6,516 nucleotides of DNA, taken from the NCBI GenBank assembly GCA_003585845.1, contig NQOP01000002.1, positions 122,677 through 129,192 of the forward strand, given 5' to 3'. A model generated the notes under the pieces. The model had not been told where the DNA came from, searched no databases, and saw nothing but the letters and a program-made list of their open reading frames with translations. Positions 5,776 through 6,516 of the stretch are shown here, piece after piece. This stretch comes from Bifidobacteriaceae bacterium NR021. GTDB lineage: Bacteria; Actinomycetota; Actinomycetes; Actinomycetales; Bifidobacteriaceae. The translations under genes were made by a program, and so were the position numbers. Position 1 is the first letter of the stretch. Each line of letters begins with the position of its first letter.

Positions 5776-6440
5776 TGTGCGATTTATCAGCAAATCCGAA
5801 AACGCAAAATCTTCCAAAAACGCAAAATCCGAGAACGCAAAAGCTTGCGGAAGAAATCACTAAACTCGAGTGGGATCAGTTCCAGCTCACGCAAAACGAA
5901 GGCGGACGCGCGAATTGCCAAGGAAACTGGCCAACTTTTCGCATTATGCGCATGAGTCAATTTTTGGCGTGGCCGCTTGATTTGCAGGAGTCTTATAAAC
6001 AGGATCTTGAGCGCGCGAATAGCGATGGACGCAATTTGATTACGGAAAAGTATGCGCGAATGATGGAGTCGACTGCGCCGGAAATTTTTGAGCGCACGAT
6101 TAAGCCTTATATTAAGCCGATTTTGGAGCCTAGAAAAAGCGCGCAGGAGCAGATTATTTTAACGCAAGTCGAGTGGGCTGCGGATTTTCGCAATCGCTAC
6201 CCGCATTTAGGTCTTGCGATGCGCGTGCTTAAAACTAGCGAGGATACGGCAGAAAACACGTCTTTTGAAACGTATTTGCGAGGCGAATTAAGCACATATT
6301 CTGACGCAACTTTCGCAAAATACCAGCGTTTTGTAAATAATTTGCGCGCGGAAAATCTAAATCTTACGCAAATGATAATTGCGAATACTGTGCGCATGTA
6401 TGGCTACGATTCGCTCGAAGCGGCCGAGCGCGCGCAATAA
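5775..6440 (+). CDS. DUF4125-like protein of unknown function
   Basis: This 221-residue, mainly helical, soluble protein has no signal peptide. After a low-complexity Q/N/K start (1-25), conserved-looking blocks follow: LEWDQFQLTQNEGGRANCQ (31-49), FRIMRMSQFLAW (55-66), DGRNLITEKYARMME (84-98), VEWAADFRNRYPHL (132-145), FETYLRGELSTYSD (164-177) and ANTVRMYGYDSLEAAE (203-218). The N-x-G-G-R-A-x-C-Q stretch and paired E-W motifs match what I remember of DUF4125 (no assigned activity). The frame is open from a GTG at 5757, but the AAGGAG at 5763-5768 places the start at 5775 or 5772. Its start overlaps the stop of the TPR-DUF4037 gene, so the two are surely co-transcribed and probably act together; from memory DUF4125 and DUF4037 genes occur side by side in other Gram-positive genomes. 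No catalytic mechanism can be read from the sequence. Confidence 0.8.
   Translation: MCDLSANPKTQNLPKTQNPRTQKLAEEITKLEWDQFQLTQNEGGRANCQGNWPTFRIMRMSQFLAWPLDLQESYKQDLERANSDGRNLITEKYARMMESTAPEIFERTIKPYIKPILEPRKSAQEQIILTQVEWAADFRNRYPHLGLAMRVLKTSEDTAENTSFETYLRGELSTYSDATFAKYQRFVNNLRAENLNLTQMIIANTVRMYGYDSLEAAERAQ
5796..5840 (+). repeat. 18-bp repeats at the start of the DUF4125-like gene
   Basis: Codons 8-13 (5796-5813, PKTQNL) and 14-19 (5814-5831, PKTQNP) differ at few bases, and a third partial copy (RTQK) follows. They make a basic, Gln/Asn-rich N-terminal tail ahead of the conserved domain. The unit is in frame. Confidence 0.75.
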
Positions 6441-6516
6441 ACTGCGAGCGTTTTATCTTTATTAAATAGCAAACACTTATAAAACTTGTTTTTGTGCTTT
6501 ATCTACAAAAATATGA
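6441..6516. other. AT-rich intergenic end of the window
   Basis: These 76 bp after the DUF4125-like stop are AT-rich and hold no coding frame. I could not find a convincing stem followed by a T-run; agcaaacac...gtttttgtgct gives only an interrupted pairing. The operon's terminator or a further gene may lie beyond the window. Confidence 0.5.

Noticed and set aside
6183..6206. R-N-R-Y-P-H in the DUF4125-like protein as an R-x4-H HEPN ribonuclease motif, which with the upstream G-S...D-x-D would suggest a HEPN/MNT toxin-antitoxin pair
   Set aside because: The tyrosine of R-x4-H-x-Y is absent (H-L-G). As I remember the family, the equivalent segment is variable (KYP-type) without a conserved R and H. 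The upstream protein is far larger than an MNT antitoxin. An alignment showing R139 and H144 conserved would revive the idea.

Overview
The window looks like chromosome from a low-to-moderate GC member of the Bifidobacteriaceae. Gardnerella is my best guess from the protein flavour (LysRS with a long Ala/Asn/Glu-rich N-terminus, GpmA with an Ala-rich tail, a TPR-DUF4037/DUF4125 pair) and the base composition. This is an inference; no marker gene fixes the genus.

Left part (1-1604): the 3' end of phoU on the plus strand converges on gpmA (2,3-bisphosphoglycerate-dependent phosphoglycerate mutase, minus strand). The two are separated by a strong hairpin with T-rich flanks on both sides, which probably ends both transcripts. 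Upstream of gpmA lies a gene-free stretch of about 320 bp. It contains a regular array of four palindromic elements (about 34 bp each, 19-bp spacers, period 53-54 bp) and then the clear intrinsic terminator of lysS.

Middle part (1604-3723): lysS (class II lysyl-tRNA synthetase, minus strand, 565 aa from the chosen start) has a good promoter about 25 nt upstream of its ATG and is divergent from a complete tRNA-Pro(CGG) gene on the plus strand. Both genes serve translation. The roughly 200 bp after the tRNA hold a run of nine C, a 52-bp-spaced direct repeat and overlapping inverted repeats, and lead into the next operon.

Right part (3724-6440): two overlapping plus-strand genes form an apparent operon. 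The first encodes a 683-aa protein with N-terminal TPR repeats, a Q/N/A-rich linker built of a 15-bp tandem repeat, and a nucleotidyltransferase-like DUF4037 domain with an intact G-S...D-x-D signature. The second encodes a 221-aa protein that I recognise as DUF4125-like. Neither has a known biochemical role that I can state. This TPR-nucleotidyltransferase/DUF4125 pair is the best candidate in the window for an uncharacterised functional system. No transposase, integrase, CRISPR array or phage gene is visible.
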